Below are positions 57,730-64,000 of a stretch of 64,000 bases of DNA, one piece after another. A program made the translations under genes and the position numbers. Origin of the DNA: Atlanticothrix silvestris CENA357 (GTDB lineage Bacteria; Cyanobacteriota; Cyanobacteriia; Cyanobacteriales; Nostocaceae); NCBI RefSeq assembly GCF_016056295.1, contig NZ_JAECZB010000002.1, forward strand, positions 96,525-160,524, in the 5' to 3' direction. The stretch's first letter is position 1, and each line of letters starts with the position of its first letter. Below the pieces are notes generated by a model. That model was not told the DNA's origin. It saw nothing but the letters and a program-made list of their open reading frames with translations, and did no database searches.

Positions 57730-57837
57730 GTTAGTTGTTAGTTGTTAGTTGTTAGTTGTTAGTTATTTTTTTGTGACCACTGACCACTGACCACTGACCA
57801 CTGACCACCAACCACTGACCACTGACCACTGACTCAT
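57730..57837. repeat. Tandem heptamers (GTTAGTT)n and (GACCACT)n
   Basis: About five copies of GTTAGTT (57730-57764) are followed by eight or so copies of GACCACT or ACCACTG variants (57774-57835), in the 113-bp gap between two minus-strand genes. These are the STRR-type heptamers of Nostocales. The aminotransferase ribosome-binding region is formed partly by them. Confidence 0.8.
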
Positions 57838-57840
57838 AAT

Positions 57841-58629
57841 TCAATCTTTTGGGGGAAACATAATTTTTTGAGTGCCTTCAGGAGTAGTAATTACCTTTCC
57901 ACCCAAAGCCTCAATTCTCTTAATTGCTATTTTACGAGTTTTTTCATCTACCTCATTACTTAACACCATCGACCAAGTAGCGATTTGAGCGTATTTACTA
58001 TTAGGATTTTGACTCAAAAATTCCGCTGTTTTTTGAGAAATTGCAGCGACATATTTACTTTCTTCATCTGAATAACTATTGGCCCAGTCTGCTGCCATTT
58101 TGAAAGAATATTGAGCAGCTTGGGAATTGCCCATAAATAGTAATTCATCAATTGCTTTATAACGCCACACATAATAAGATTTTTCAGGAACTTGAGGAGA
58201 TAATGACTTTAAACCTTTCTCCATTAAATTTATAGTTCGTTCTGGCATAGCAGCATAAATAGAAGTACTAGCAGAAAGACTCAAATAAGCTGCTAAAAAA
58301 CGGGGGTCATGTTTAAGAACTACTTCAAAATATTCTGGACTCAAGCTGTAACCTGTTTTAGCACGTGCTTCATCATCACCAAAATATGGTAAAAAATTGA
58401 GATATACCCAATCTGCAATAAAATTGTCATAACCAAAACTAGGTATTCTCTTCAAGAAACTCAGCCGCAATTTTTCTAATTGAATATCTTTTTCTAAAGC
58501 TTCTATGGAAATAGCTTGTTGGTTATATAGGAGTTTTTGCAGTTTGGGAAATTGAATTAAGCCAACTCCTAACATGCACAAACAAGCTACAAAAGGCGTG
58601 ATGACAGCTTGACGAGATAACAACCACAT
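57841..58629 (-). CDS. Conserved cyanobacterial protein, membrane-anchored and TPR-like
   Basis: 262 residues. An N-terminal signal anchor (ITPFVACLCMLGVGLIQF) is followed by helix-rich sequence resembling TPR units: RIPSFGYDNFIADWVYLNFL, SPEYFEVVLKHDPRFLAAYL, YVWRYKAIDELLFMGNSQAA and SYSDEESKYVAAISQKTAEF. The C terminus reads GKVITTPEGTQKIMFPPKD. The function is unknown; similar proteins appear to be widespread in cyanobacteria. Its start ATG 58629 is the only candidate with the anchor. Confidence 0.65.
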   Translation of the reverse strand: MWLLSRQAVITPFVACLCMLGVGLIQFPKLQKLLYNQQAISIEALEKDIQLEKLRLSFLKRIPSFGYDNFIADWVYLNFLPYFGDDEARAKTGYSLSPEYFEVVLKHDPRFLAAYLSLSASTSIYAAMPERTINLMEKGLKSLSPQVPEKSYYVWRYKAIDELLFMGNSQAAQYSFKMAADWANSYSDEESKYVAAISQKTAEFLSQNPNSKYAQIATWSMVLSNEVDEKTRKIAIKRIEALGGKVITTPEGTQKIMFPPKD

Positions 58630-58671
58630 AATAGGAATCCGATTTGATTAGTGAAAAAATATAAGTATCTC

Positions 58672-58937
58672 AAGACTTACGCAAAATTATGATAAAACGT
58701 AGACACACTTTCTTCGGCTTGCCGCAGGCTACCACATAGACGCGCCAGCAGCTACTCTTCTCCTGACGGAGACGCTACGCGTAGCTTGCTTCCCCATAGG
58801 GGTACGAGTTCTCCGAAGGAGTACCCGCAGTGTAGGACACAGCGAAAAGTTGTCAGGAGGGTTTCCCTCCGTAACAAACTTTTCAAGACAAAGGACACAA
58901 ACTTAAGAAGGTTTCAGAGAGTTATTGCGTAAGTCTT
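58672..58937. mobile_element. MITE-like element with GACTTACGCA ends (second copy)
   Basis: 266 bp with perfect 13-bp inverted ends AAGACTTACGCAA (58672-58684) / TTGCGTAAGTCTT (58925-58937). It shares GAGGGTTTCCCTCCGTAAC and CACAGCGAAAAGTTGTCA with the element at 35649-35869 and carries extra GC-rich repeat inserts (GACGGAGACGCTACGCGTAG). No obvious direct repeats flank it, though outside bases (AAAAATATAAG / CTTATATTTTT) extend the inverted symmetry. No coding sequence. Confidence 0.8.
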
Positions 58938-59236
58938 ATATTTTTAGGAGGAGTAATGCTCACTACAACTATGATACTGGCTCCTTTAAGTGTGTTTCAA
59001 ATCTAGCCCCTAATCTCTAGTTCCTAGTCCTTCTTCCCCCACCAGAATCTACTGTATAAAACCGATAAGCGCTATATTTTTTAGAAGTCGCAACTTCACT
59101 TTTCTTTAGAAACAATTCTTAAATCATTAAGTTGTTTTGAGTTTACTTGCTTTTTTTAAGTAAAATTACTGAAGCTTACACTAGAATACTAGAATTAAAT
59201 TTTGTTTGTACTTACAACTGCAACTATCGCAATATT
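58938..59236. other. Intergenic region
   Basis: About 300 bp, AT-rich, no gene recognised. It should include the promoter of the three-gene set at 59237-61599. Confidence 0.4.
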
Positions 59237-59719
59237 ATGGACAATAATGTTACAGAAACCATTGAAAGTAATGATCAAGCTATTACCACAAAAGTGAGTG
59301 ATTTTGAGACAATAATTACTAATCTCAATGCTGATAGAAATGGATTTAATTTTGACGACATTACTGATGCTATTAAAAAAGCAATAGTTCAAGTTGTGGA
59401 ATTAGAAATTACTACTTGGGTTTCAGAACCATCTACTAATTCAGGTAGTGAATTACAAAATGGGCAAGAATTACCTAAAGCAGGTAATCGCATACATACT
59501 ATTGTCAATCTTGTTAATGGTGATATCAAAAATGAGGTGGGAAGTCAATTTGTTGGTAGTGGCCCTTATACAGAACTACGCGAATTTCATTTAAGTCAAG
59601 TTAAAGAAAGTCGTGAAATTATGCAAAAAAATATAGAATCTGTGCATAAAATTTATGGCATTTTGATGGAAATGCTGAGAACACGCAAAAGTTCACAACA
59701 ATCAATCTCTCGTTCTTAA
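59237..59719 (+). CDS. Unknown protein, first of three-gene set
   Basis: 160 residues from ATG 59237 (MDNNVTETIESNDQAITTKV); the frame opens 30 codons earlier in AT-rich sequence. It is acidic at the N terminus and helical later. Recognisable segments are AIVQVVELEITTWVSEPS, GNRIHTIVNLVNGDIKNEVG and QFVGSGPYTELREFHLSQV. No family was recognised. The phrase VELEITTWV weakly recalls ALEVNTMVV in the next gene's product, in a similar position. It lies 139 bp before that gene, with a hairpin between. Confidence 0.55.
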   Translation: MDNNVTETIESNDQAITTKVSDFETIITNLNADRNGFNFDDITDAIKKAIVQVVELEITTWVSEPSTNSGSELQNGQELPKAGNRIHTIVNLVNGDIKNEVGSQFVGSGPYTELREFHLSQVKESREIMQKNIESVHKIYGILMEMLRTRKSSQQSISRS

Positions 59720-59752
59720 GTATCATTGATAAATTTATATTTAAAATCAAAT

Positions 59753-59782
59753 ACCTACAGCAATCTAGTGCAAGCTGTAGGT
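59753..59782 (+). terminator. Hairpin between first two genes of unknown set
   Basis: ACCTACAG (59753-59760) pairs perfectly with CTGTAGGT (59775-59782). No T-run follows, so it could be an attenuator or mRNA-stability element rather than a full stop. Confidence 0.4.
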
Positions 59783-59858
59783 TACATAGTATTGGTATTG
59801 ATTAATAAACTCAGCACTATAACTAAATTTAGTCAAGAGTATTTTAGAGGTTTTCAGT

Positions 59859-60692
59859 ATGCCTAATGAGATTCAAACTCAAGCTCGATGTTTGTTAGAC
59901 AACTTGGTGAAGTCTGTACAAGGACTAGTAGACGATATTACAGCCTTAGAAGTAAATACGATGGTTGTCGAGCAAATTAGTGGGGCCAAGTTTAATGCTT
60001 GGCAGGCATATCAAACAATTTATTCTATCAATGACCCCGAATATTTTGATGAAAGAGGAATTCCTGGCGATAGTCCTCAAGATCAAAACTTACGTGACCG
60101 CTATCGAAGTTTGTTTGCACAAGTTGAAAGAGAGTATTTTTATCTTCTAATTGATCCTAACTCCAAGCTTTATAAATTACCCAATGAAAAAGTAGAAAGA
60201 TATCAACAACGTTTGGCAATTTTAAAAAAACAAAAACATGGAGAGATAGTTGAAACTGATCCAAAATATGTGAAGCTAGCTCGACCAATATTACCTCCTC
60301 CAACTCCTGTAATTGAAGGAGAAAACCAAGTAGATTGGCACAAAGATTGGGAAGAAAATTGCCTGGAAATCCAAGAAATATTGAGTAATGATAAGTTTGT
60401 GCGTACCTTGCGGAAAGTAGCAGAGCTTAAAGCTGCTCTTGACAGCGGTGATGCCACAAAATCTACAATTGATATTATTTATGCCCAAACTGTTATGCAG
60501 TTAGATGGCGATATTATCAGCCGTTACCATAAAGAACTGTTTCAATTGCCTGATTACGAGAAAGATTTAATCCTCAAAATACATACAGAAGGAGTAGTTG
60601 CGGGTGAAAAACAGTGGCGTGGAATGCTAGATTTTTTGATTACTTTAGTACAGGGTATCGCTAATTCATCTCTATCTCGAAATGGCCGTTGA
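59859..60692 (+). CDS. Unknown protein, second of three-gene set
   Basis: 277 soluble residues, helix-rich. Segments: CLLDNLVKSVQGLVDDITAL, EVNTMVVEQISGAKFNAWQA, EKVERYQQRLAILKKQ, PILPPPTPVIEGENQVDWHK, WEENCLEIQEILSNDKFVRT, and a weakly hydrophobic C terminus (LDFLITLVQGIANSSLS). No family was recognised. The last 11 bases overlap the next gene, which indicates translational coupling and joint function. Confidence 0.6.
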   Translation: MPNEIQTQARCLLDNLVKSVQGLVDDITALEVNTMVVEQISGAKFNAWQAYQTIYSINDPEYFDERGIPGDSPQDQNLRDRYRSLFAQVEREYFYLLIDPNSKLYKLPNEKVERYQQRLAILKKQKHGEIVETDPKYVKLARPILPPPTPVIEGENQVDWHKDWEENCLEIQEILSNDKFVRTLRKVAELKAALDSGDATKSTIDIIYAQTVMQLDGDIISRYHKELFQLPDYEKDLILKIHTEGVVAGEKQWRGMLDFLITLVQGIANSSLSRNGR

Positions 60693-61599
60693 TAATACAA
60701 TTGCTGATAAGCAAGCTGGCGTTACATTCTCTTGTTACTTGCAAATTCCTCAAGGCGCTGCTTTTGAACTCAAGTTTGAGCAAGGACAGTATAATTTTTA
60801 TCTCAATGCCATAGTTGTCGCACAGATTCAGCAAGCACAAAAAACTGGTTGTTCTTTGTATATTCCACCAAGACTACTAGTTACCTTGTGGTACTATAGC
60901 TTTTTCAATAATCCAGAAAATTTGAGCAATAAGTCTCAAAATTCTTACATTGTTTTAATCATTAATATTTTTAGATTACTTCTGAGTAAACCTTTAAGTA
61001 AGAAAACAAATTTACAATCTGGATTTACTTTTAATTGTTACTATCAAGAACTCCAAATTGCTGCATCTGTTTGTGATAAATCAGACATACTTTTACAAAG
61101 TACTGTGTTTTTAAGTGGTGATATATTTTATAAAATTCGCAGAGACTTTCTCCAAGATCCAAACTGCTTAATAATTGTCTCTGCTCATTATTGGCTAACA
61201 GAACAATTATTAAGTTACTTGCGGAAAAAATTAAATCTTTTAGCTTGGGAATTAGCTTCTTTTGCACCTACTAGTTTTGTAGCCGATAAACTTTATCAAG
61301 CAAAAGCTGGGATACTACTCTCTATATTTGCTTGGTTTGTAGCAACTATAGTATTTGCTATTATCCGTTATGTAATTGCTAATAAACTTCAGAGATTTAC
61401 TTCTATCGATTCTAAGTATGTAAATTGGATTGCGTGGGGAATAACTTGTTTAATTCCTAGTGTCATTCTTAGTTCTGCTATGAACGTTTTGTTTTTTGTG
61501 TTGTTGTCAGTTTTTGTACCGCTACTTGTAAAGTGGGTTTTACGTTTTATTTTGCCACGAATTGGAAAATTTACAATGCGGTGGTTACTGTTTGCTTAA
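60682..61599 (+). CDS. Unknown membrane protein, third of three-gene set
   Basis: 305 residues. The N-terminal ~205 residues are soluble, with GVTFSCYLQIPQGAAFELKF and a related second segment FTFNCYYQELQIAASVCDKS, possibly an internal repeat. The C-terminal third has three membrane helices: GILLSIFAWFVATIVFAIIR, YVNWIAWGITCLIPSVILSS and VLFFVLLSVFVPLLVKWVL. No family was recognised. It overlaps the preceding gene by 11 bases. Confidence 0.6.
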   Translation: MAVDNTIADKQAGVTFSCYLQIPQGAAFELKFEQGQYNFYLNAIVVAQIQQAQKTGCSLYIPPRLLVTLWYYSFFNNPENLSNKSQNSYIVLIINIFRLLLSKPLSKKTNLQSGFTFNCYYQELQIAASVCDKSDILLQSTVFLSGDIFYKIRRDFLQDPNCLIIVSAHYWLTEQLLSYLRKKLNLLAWELASFAPTSFVADKLYQAKAGILLSIFAWFVATIVFAIIRYVIANKLQRFTSIDSKYVNWIAWGITCLIPSVILSSAMNVLFFVLLSVFVPLLVKWVLRFILPRIGKFTMRWLLFA

Positions 61600-61614
61600 A
61601 GATAAATATCAAAT

Positions 61615-62832
61615 TTATCTTTTCAAAAGTTGCCAACATTGTTGAGCGATCGCCCAATCTTCTTGAGTACGAATTACCAATACCCGCACTGCTGAATCTG
61701 GCGTAGTTATATCCTCATCCACAGGATGGTGCTGATTTTTTTCCGGGTCAATTTTCAGATTCAAAAATCCTAAAGCTTCACAGGCGGCTTGGCGAATTCC
61801 TGGAGATTTTTCACCAATCCCAGCGGTAAATACCAAAGCATCTAATCCCCCCAGACTGGTCAGCATAGCACCAATGCCAGAACGCAAGCGATGTACGAAA
61901 ATATCCCAAGCCAGTTGAGCGCGATAATTACCTTGGGCGATCGCTTCCATGACTTGAGGCAAATCGCTAGAGACTCCAGAAATTCCCCGTAACCCAGAAG
62001 CTTTATTTAGTAAATAATCAAGACTTTCGGCAGAATAATTAGATTGCCGCAATAAGTAAATTAAAATACCTGGATCGATAGAACCACAACGACTGCCCAT
62101 CATCAATCCATCTAAGGGTGTGAATCCCATAGTTGTATCAATGCTGCGACCGTTTTTAATTGCTGCCAAAGAGCAACCATTACCTAGATGACAAGTGATT
62201 AATCGCAGAGATGTTAAATCTCTACCAAGAATGTCAGCAGCACGACTAGAACAATATTGGTGACTAATACCATGAAATCCGTAGCGGCGAATACCTTGCT
62301 CTACCCATTCATAGGGGCCGGGATAAATGGCTGCGGCATCAGGTAGACTGGCATGAAATCCTGTGTCAAAGACTGCTACTTGGGTGACTTCTCCTAAGCT
62401 TTGTTCAATCGCTTCTATCCCTTCTAATGCGGCTGGATTATGAGCCGGAGCCAGATTAGACAAACGAGCGATCGCTTTTTTCACATCCTCATTAACTATC
62501 ACACTATTTCGATAATCCAATCCACCGTGAACCACACGATGTCCTACCACATCGATTTCTGATAATTGACCAATGACCTTGGTAGCGCCGCGACTGAGAG
62601 TATAAAGCATATAAGCGACATGGGCGCGGCGAGAATCACCATAAATTGATTCTTGCAGTGTTTCACCTGTGGCTGTTTTTACTTTAATTTCTGCCACACC
62701 CCGATCTTGAGTCCAGTTAACTTTTCCTTCCCAAAGAGGTTGTAGTGCTTCGTTAGGAAGAGCATCATCGGCAATTTCATACAAACAACTTTTTTGGCTG
62801 CTTGATCCGGCATTCAATATGAGTACTTTCAT
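61615..62832 (-). CDS. ackA: Acetate kinase
   Basis: 405 residues. Interconverts acetate plus ATP and acetyl phosphate plus ADP, in the cytosol. ASKHA-type signatures are present: MKVLILNAGSSSQKSCLYEI, GHRVVHGGLDYRNSVIVN with catalytic residues, AVFDTGFHASLPDAAAIY, RRYGFHGISHQY, HLGNGCSLAAIKNGRSIDTT and FTAGIGEKSPGIRQAAC. The length is standard. The usual partner pta is not adjacent. It is convergent with the unknown three-gene set. Confidence 0.96.
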   Translation of the reverse strand: MKVLILNAGSSSQKSCLYEIADDALPNEALQPLWEGKVNWTQDRGVAEIKVKTATGETLQESIYGDSRRAHVAYMLYTLSRGATKVIGQLSEIDVVGHRVVHGGLDYRNSVIVNEDVKKAIARLSNLAPAHNPAALEGIEAIEQSLGEVTQVAVFDTGFHASLPDAAAIYPGPYEWVEQGIRRYGFHGISHQYCSSRAADILGRDLTSLRLITCHLGNGCSLAAIKNGRSIDTTMGFTPLDGLMMGSRCGSIDPGILIYLLRQSNYSAESLDYLLNKASGLRGISGVSSDLPQVMEAIAQGNYRAQLAWDIFVHRLRSGIGAMLTSLGGLDALVFTAGIGEKSPGIRQAACEALGFLNLKIDPEKNQHHPVDEDITTPDSAVRVLVIRTQEDWAIAQQCWQLLKR

Positions 62833-62930
62833 ACTTTTGTATTACTTACGTTTGTAAACTCTGAACTACATAATTACCAGTTTCAAGTAATTAATAAACT
62901 TATTACCAATAGTCTAGGAAAAGCAAAAAC

Positions 62931-63317
62931 GTGAAAGGTTTCAAAAAGCTATCCTCAATCGTGTTGCTACTATTAGCCTTTACCTATCCGCCTGCTTTAG
63001 CTCAAGCCAAGGATAGTAGTCTGAATAATGTTCCTAATGAGTCAGAAACAAATTTAGTTGAGGGTACAAATGGCGAGCTTTTACTAACTCAACGACGGAA
63101 TAGACGACATCATTATAGACACAGACGGGGGCGGAATCGACAACATTATAGACGGGGAACTCGACGCAATTATTATAGACGGGGGCGGAATCGACAACAT
63201 TATTATCGAAGACGCTATCGTTCTATAAATTATTCTGGACAACGCTATCGTCATGGACAATGGGAACTTGTGCGCGATCGTCATGGAAGATTAATGTATA
63301 ATTGGCAGCGGTTTTAA
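62931..63317 (+). CDS. Secreted Arg/His/Tyr-rich protein
   Basis: 128 residues. A signal peptide (FKKLSSIVLLLLAFTYPPAL, cleavage after AQA) precedes an acidic propeptide-like region (NNVPNESETNLVEGTNGE). A highly basic tail follows, rich in RRGRNRQHYRRG and RNYYRRG units. At DNA level a 26-base unit is repeated exactly (63124-63149 and 63178-63203, 54 bases apart). The C terminus is YRHGQWELVRDRHGRLMYNW. The family is not recognised; the tail might bind nucleic acid or polysaccharide. Confidence 0.6.
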   Translation: MKGFKKLSSIVLLLLAFTYPPALAQAKDSSLNNVPNESETNLVEGTNGELLLTQRRNRRHHYRHRRGRNRQHYRRGTRRNYYRRGRNRQHYYRRRYRSINYSGQRYRHGQWELVRDRHGRLMYNWQRF

Positions 63318-63399
63318 TGATTGATGTTTAATTAAATACGGTTAAAATCAAGCTGAAAACTATGATTAGCATAGGTTTTAAAGCTACCACCGTCTTGAA

Positions 63400-63441
63400 G
63401 GGAAGTTTCCATGTTACTTGCTACAAAGTAAAAAACTTCCC
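63400..63441 (+). terminator. Rho-independent terminator after Arg-rich protein gene
   Basis: GGGAAGTTT (63400-63408) pairs with AAACTTCCC (63433-63441), then TATTTTTTAAC. It lies about 80 bases after the stop. Confidence 0.65.
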
Positions 63442-63602
63442 TATTTTTTAACTTTTATCTAGTCTTAGAAAAGTTGTCCTTTATAAAATTGATACCGTTG
63501 ATAAAAGACTCAACTTCACTAAATTGCATTTAGAATATCCTGTAAAAAATCTGTATAGCTTTGTTTTATATATAAATAAATTATGAAAGTTTTTATAGTA
63601 TC

Positions 63603-64000
63603 TTACCCTTGCAAAACTTGAGCAGCAGTCAACTTGAGATCAGCAAATACAGGCGAAACGATCGCATTATCTCCTACATACACCTTCTCCTCATAAAAAC
63701 CCTCTATCCATTCCAGAACCGTCACTCGCTCTTGTATCGGATCAACGATCCAATACTCAGCAATACCCCGCGCTCCATACTCAGATCGCTTATAGCGATA
63801 ATCACGACTGCTCTGATTTGGACTCACCCTTACGGGTTCGTCAGTTGCTTCAACGCGCGGAAACCGCGCAACGCACTGACTCACCACCTCAACCACCAAT
63901 AATGGGGGTGGCATCTCTGGCATCACCGTAGATCGTTTAGCCCCCTCCATCACAGTCACCAACTCCTCAGAAAACACCACCAAATCAGGAACGCGCACCC
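63603..64000 (-). CDS. Uma2-family (DUF820) endonuclease-like protein, partial, with in-frame insertion
   Basis: The 5' end lies beyond the window. The visible C-terminal part has the family segments RVPDLVVFSEELVTVMEG, PPPLLVVEVVS, SPNQSSRDYRYKRSEYGARG and IAEYWIVDPIQERVTVLEWI, the restriction-endonuclease-like fold. Between VVEVVS and SPNQSS, which are normally contiguous, 19 extra residues are inserted (QCVARFPRVEATDEPVRVS). The DNA of this insert is a palindromic repeat (see the separate entry). Function of Uma2 proteins is unknown; they are abundant in cyanobacteria. Confidence 0.8.
   Translation of the reverse strand, partial: VRVPDLVVFSEELVTVMEGAKRSTVMPEMPPPLLVVEVVSQCVARFPRVEATDEPVRVSPNQSSRDYRYKRSEYGARGIAEYWIVDPIQERVTVLEWIEGFYEEKVYVGDNAIVSPVFADLKLTAAQVLQG
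63828..63884. mobile_element. 57-bp palindromic repeat inserted in frame in uma2-like gene
   Basis: The 57-bp insert is bounded by the direct repeat ACTCAC (63822-63827 and 63879-63884). Inside, GTCAGTTGC and GCACTGAC form a stem with a GCGCGG-AAA-CCGCGC tip. Since 57 is a multiple of three and no stop is created, the host protein keeps its frame. It resembles small palindromic elements of Nostocales intergenic regions. Confidence 0.75.

Overview
The window looks like chromosome of a filamentous, probably heterocystous cyanobacterium (Nostoc/Calothrix/Tolypothrix type). The octamer GCGATCGC (HIP1) recurs throughout. Intergenic DNA carries heptanucleotide repeats such as (GTTAGTT)n, (GACCACT)n and (AATTCGT)n, together with small inverted-repeat elements. 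Several families are typical of cyanobacteria: a short Hfq next to dapF, PsiE, DUF4278, PatA-type response regulators and ELWxxDGT proteins. No rRNA, tRNA, CRISPR array or complete transposase gene was seen.

Layout. 0.1-6.3 kb holds housekeeping and accessory genes (aldo/keto reductase, long RluA-type pseudouridine synthase, GH10-like hydrolase, PsiE, TPR protein) plus a 226-bp MITE-like element with 8-bp flanking repeats. 6.4-9.8 kb is a three-gene set (GTP cyclohydrolase II-like URC1, DUF1688/URC4, uracil phosphoribosyltransferase) that matches the URC uracil-catabolism pathway; a nucleoside-type ABC permease lies nearby. 11.8-16.5 kb is a membrane-remodelling module: a small coiled-coil membrane protein, a dynamin-like GTPase, and a second dynamin-like GTPase with a C-terminal DnaJ domain. 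A perfect 18-bp hairpin separates the two GTPase genes. 16.7-18.5 kb has a duplicated DUF305 lipoprotein and three small paralogous peptides with double-glycine-like leaders.

18.9-26.7 kb holds a B12-binding radical SAM protein, a VOC protein, an Asp/Asn hydroxylase-type oxygenase, dapF, hfq, a KefB-type antiporter and a DUF4278 protein. 26.8-35.2 kb encodes a PEP-CTERM protein and two giant secreted ELWxxDGT/Calx-beta proteins in tandem, with the relic of a third copy. 36.5-38.8 kb holds an L,D-transpeptidase, a GST interrupted by a stop codon and a membrane protein.

38.9-54.7 kb is a signalling island. It has a Pil/Pix/Hmp-type chemotaxis operon (PatA-like regulator, CheY, CheW, MCP, CheA-REC), a PAS/GAF kinase with its response regulator, an OmpR-Hpt-REC protein and, divergently, a hybrid kinase with an ethylene-receptor-like membrane domain. 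A PIN-domain toxin relic follows. 55-64 kb contains ftsH, a class IV aminotransferase, an unknown three-gene set with a membrane protein at its end, ackA, an Arg/Tyr-rich secreted protein and a partial Uma2 nuclease carrying an in-frame palindromic insertion.

Functional assignments rest on motif recognition by eye. No database search was run.
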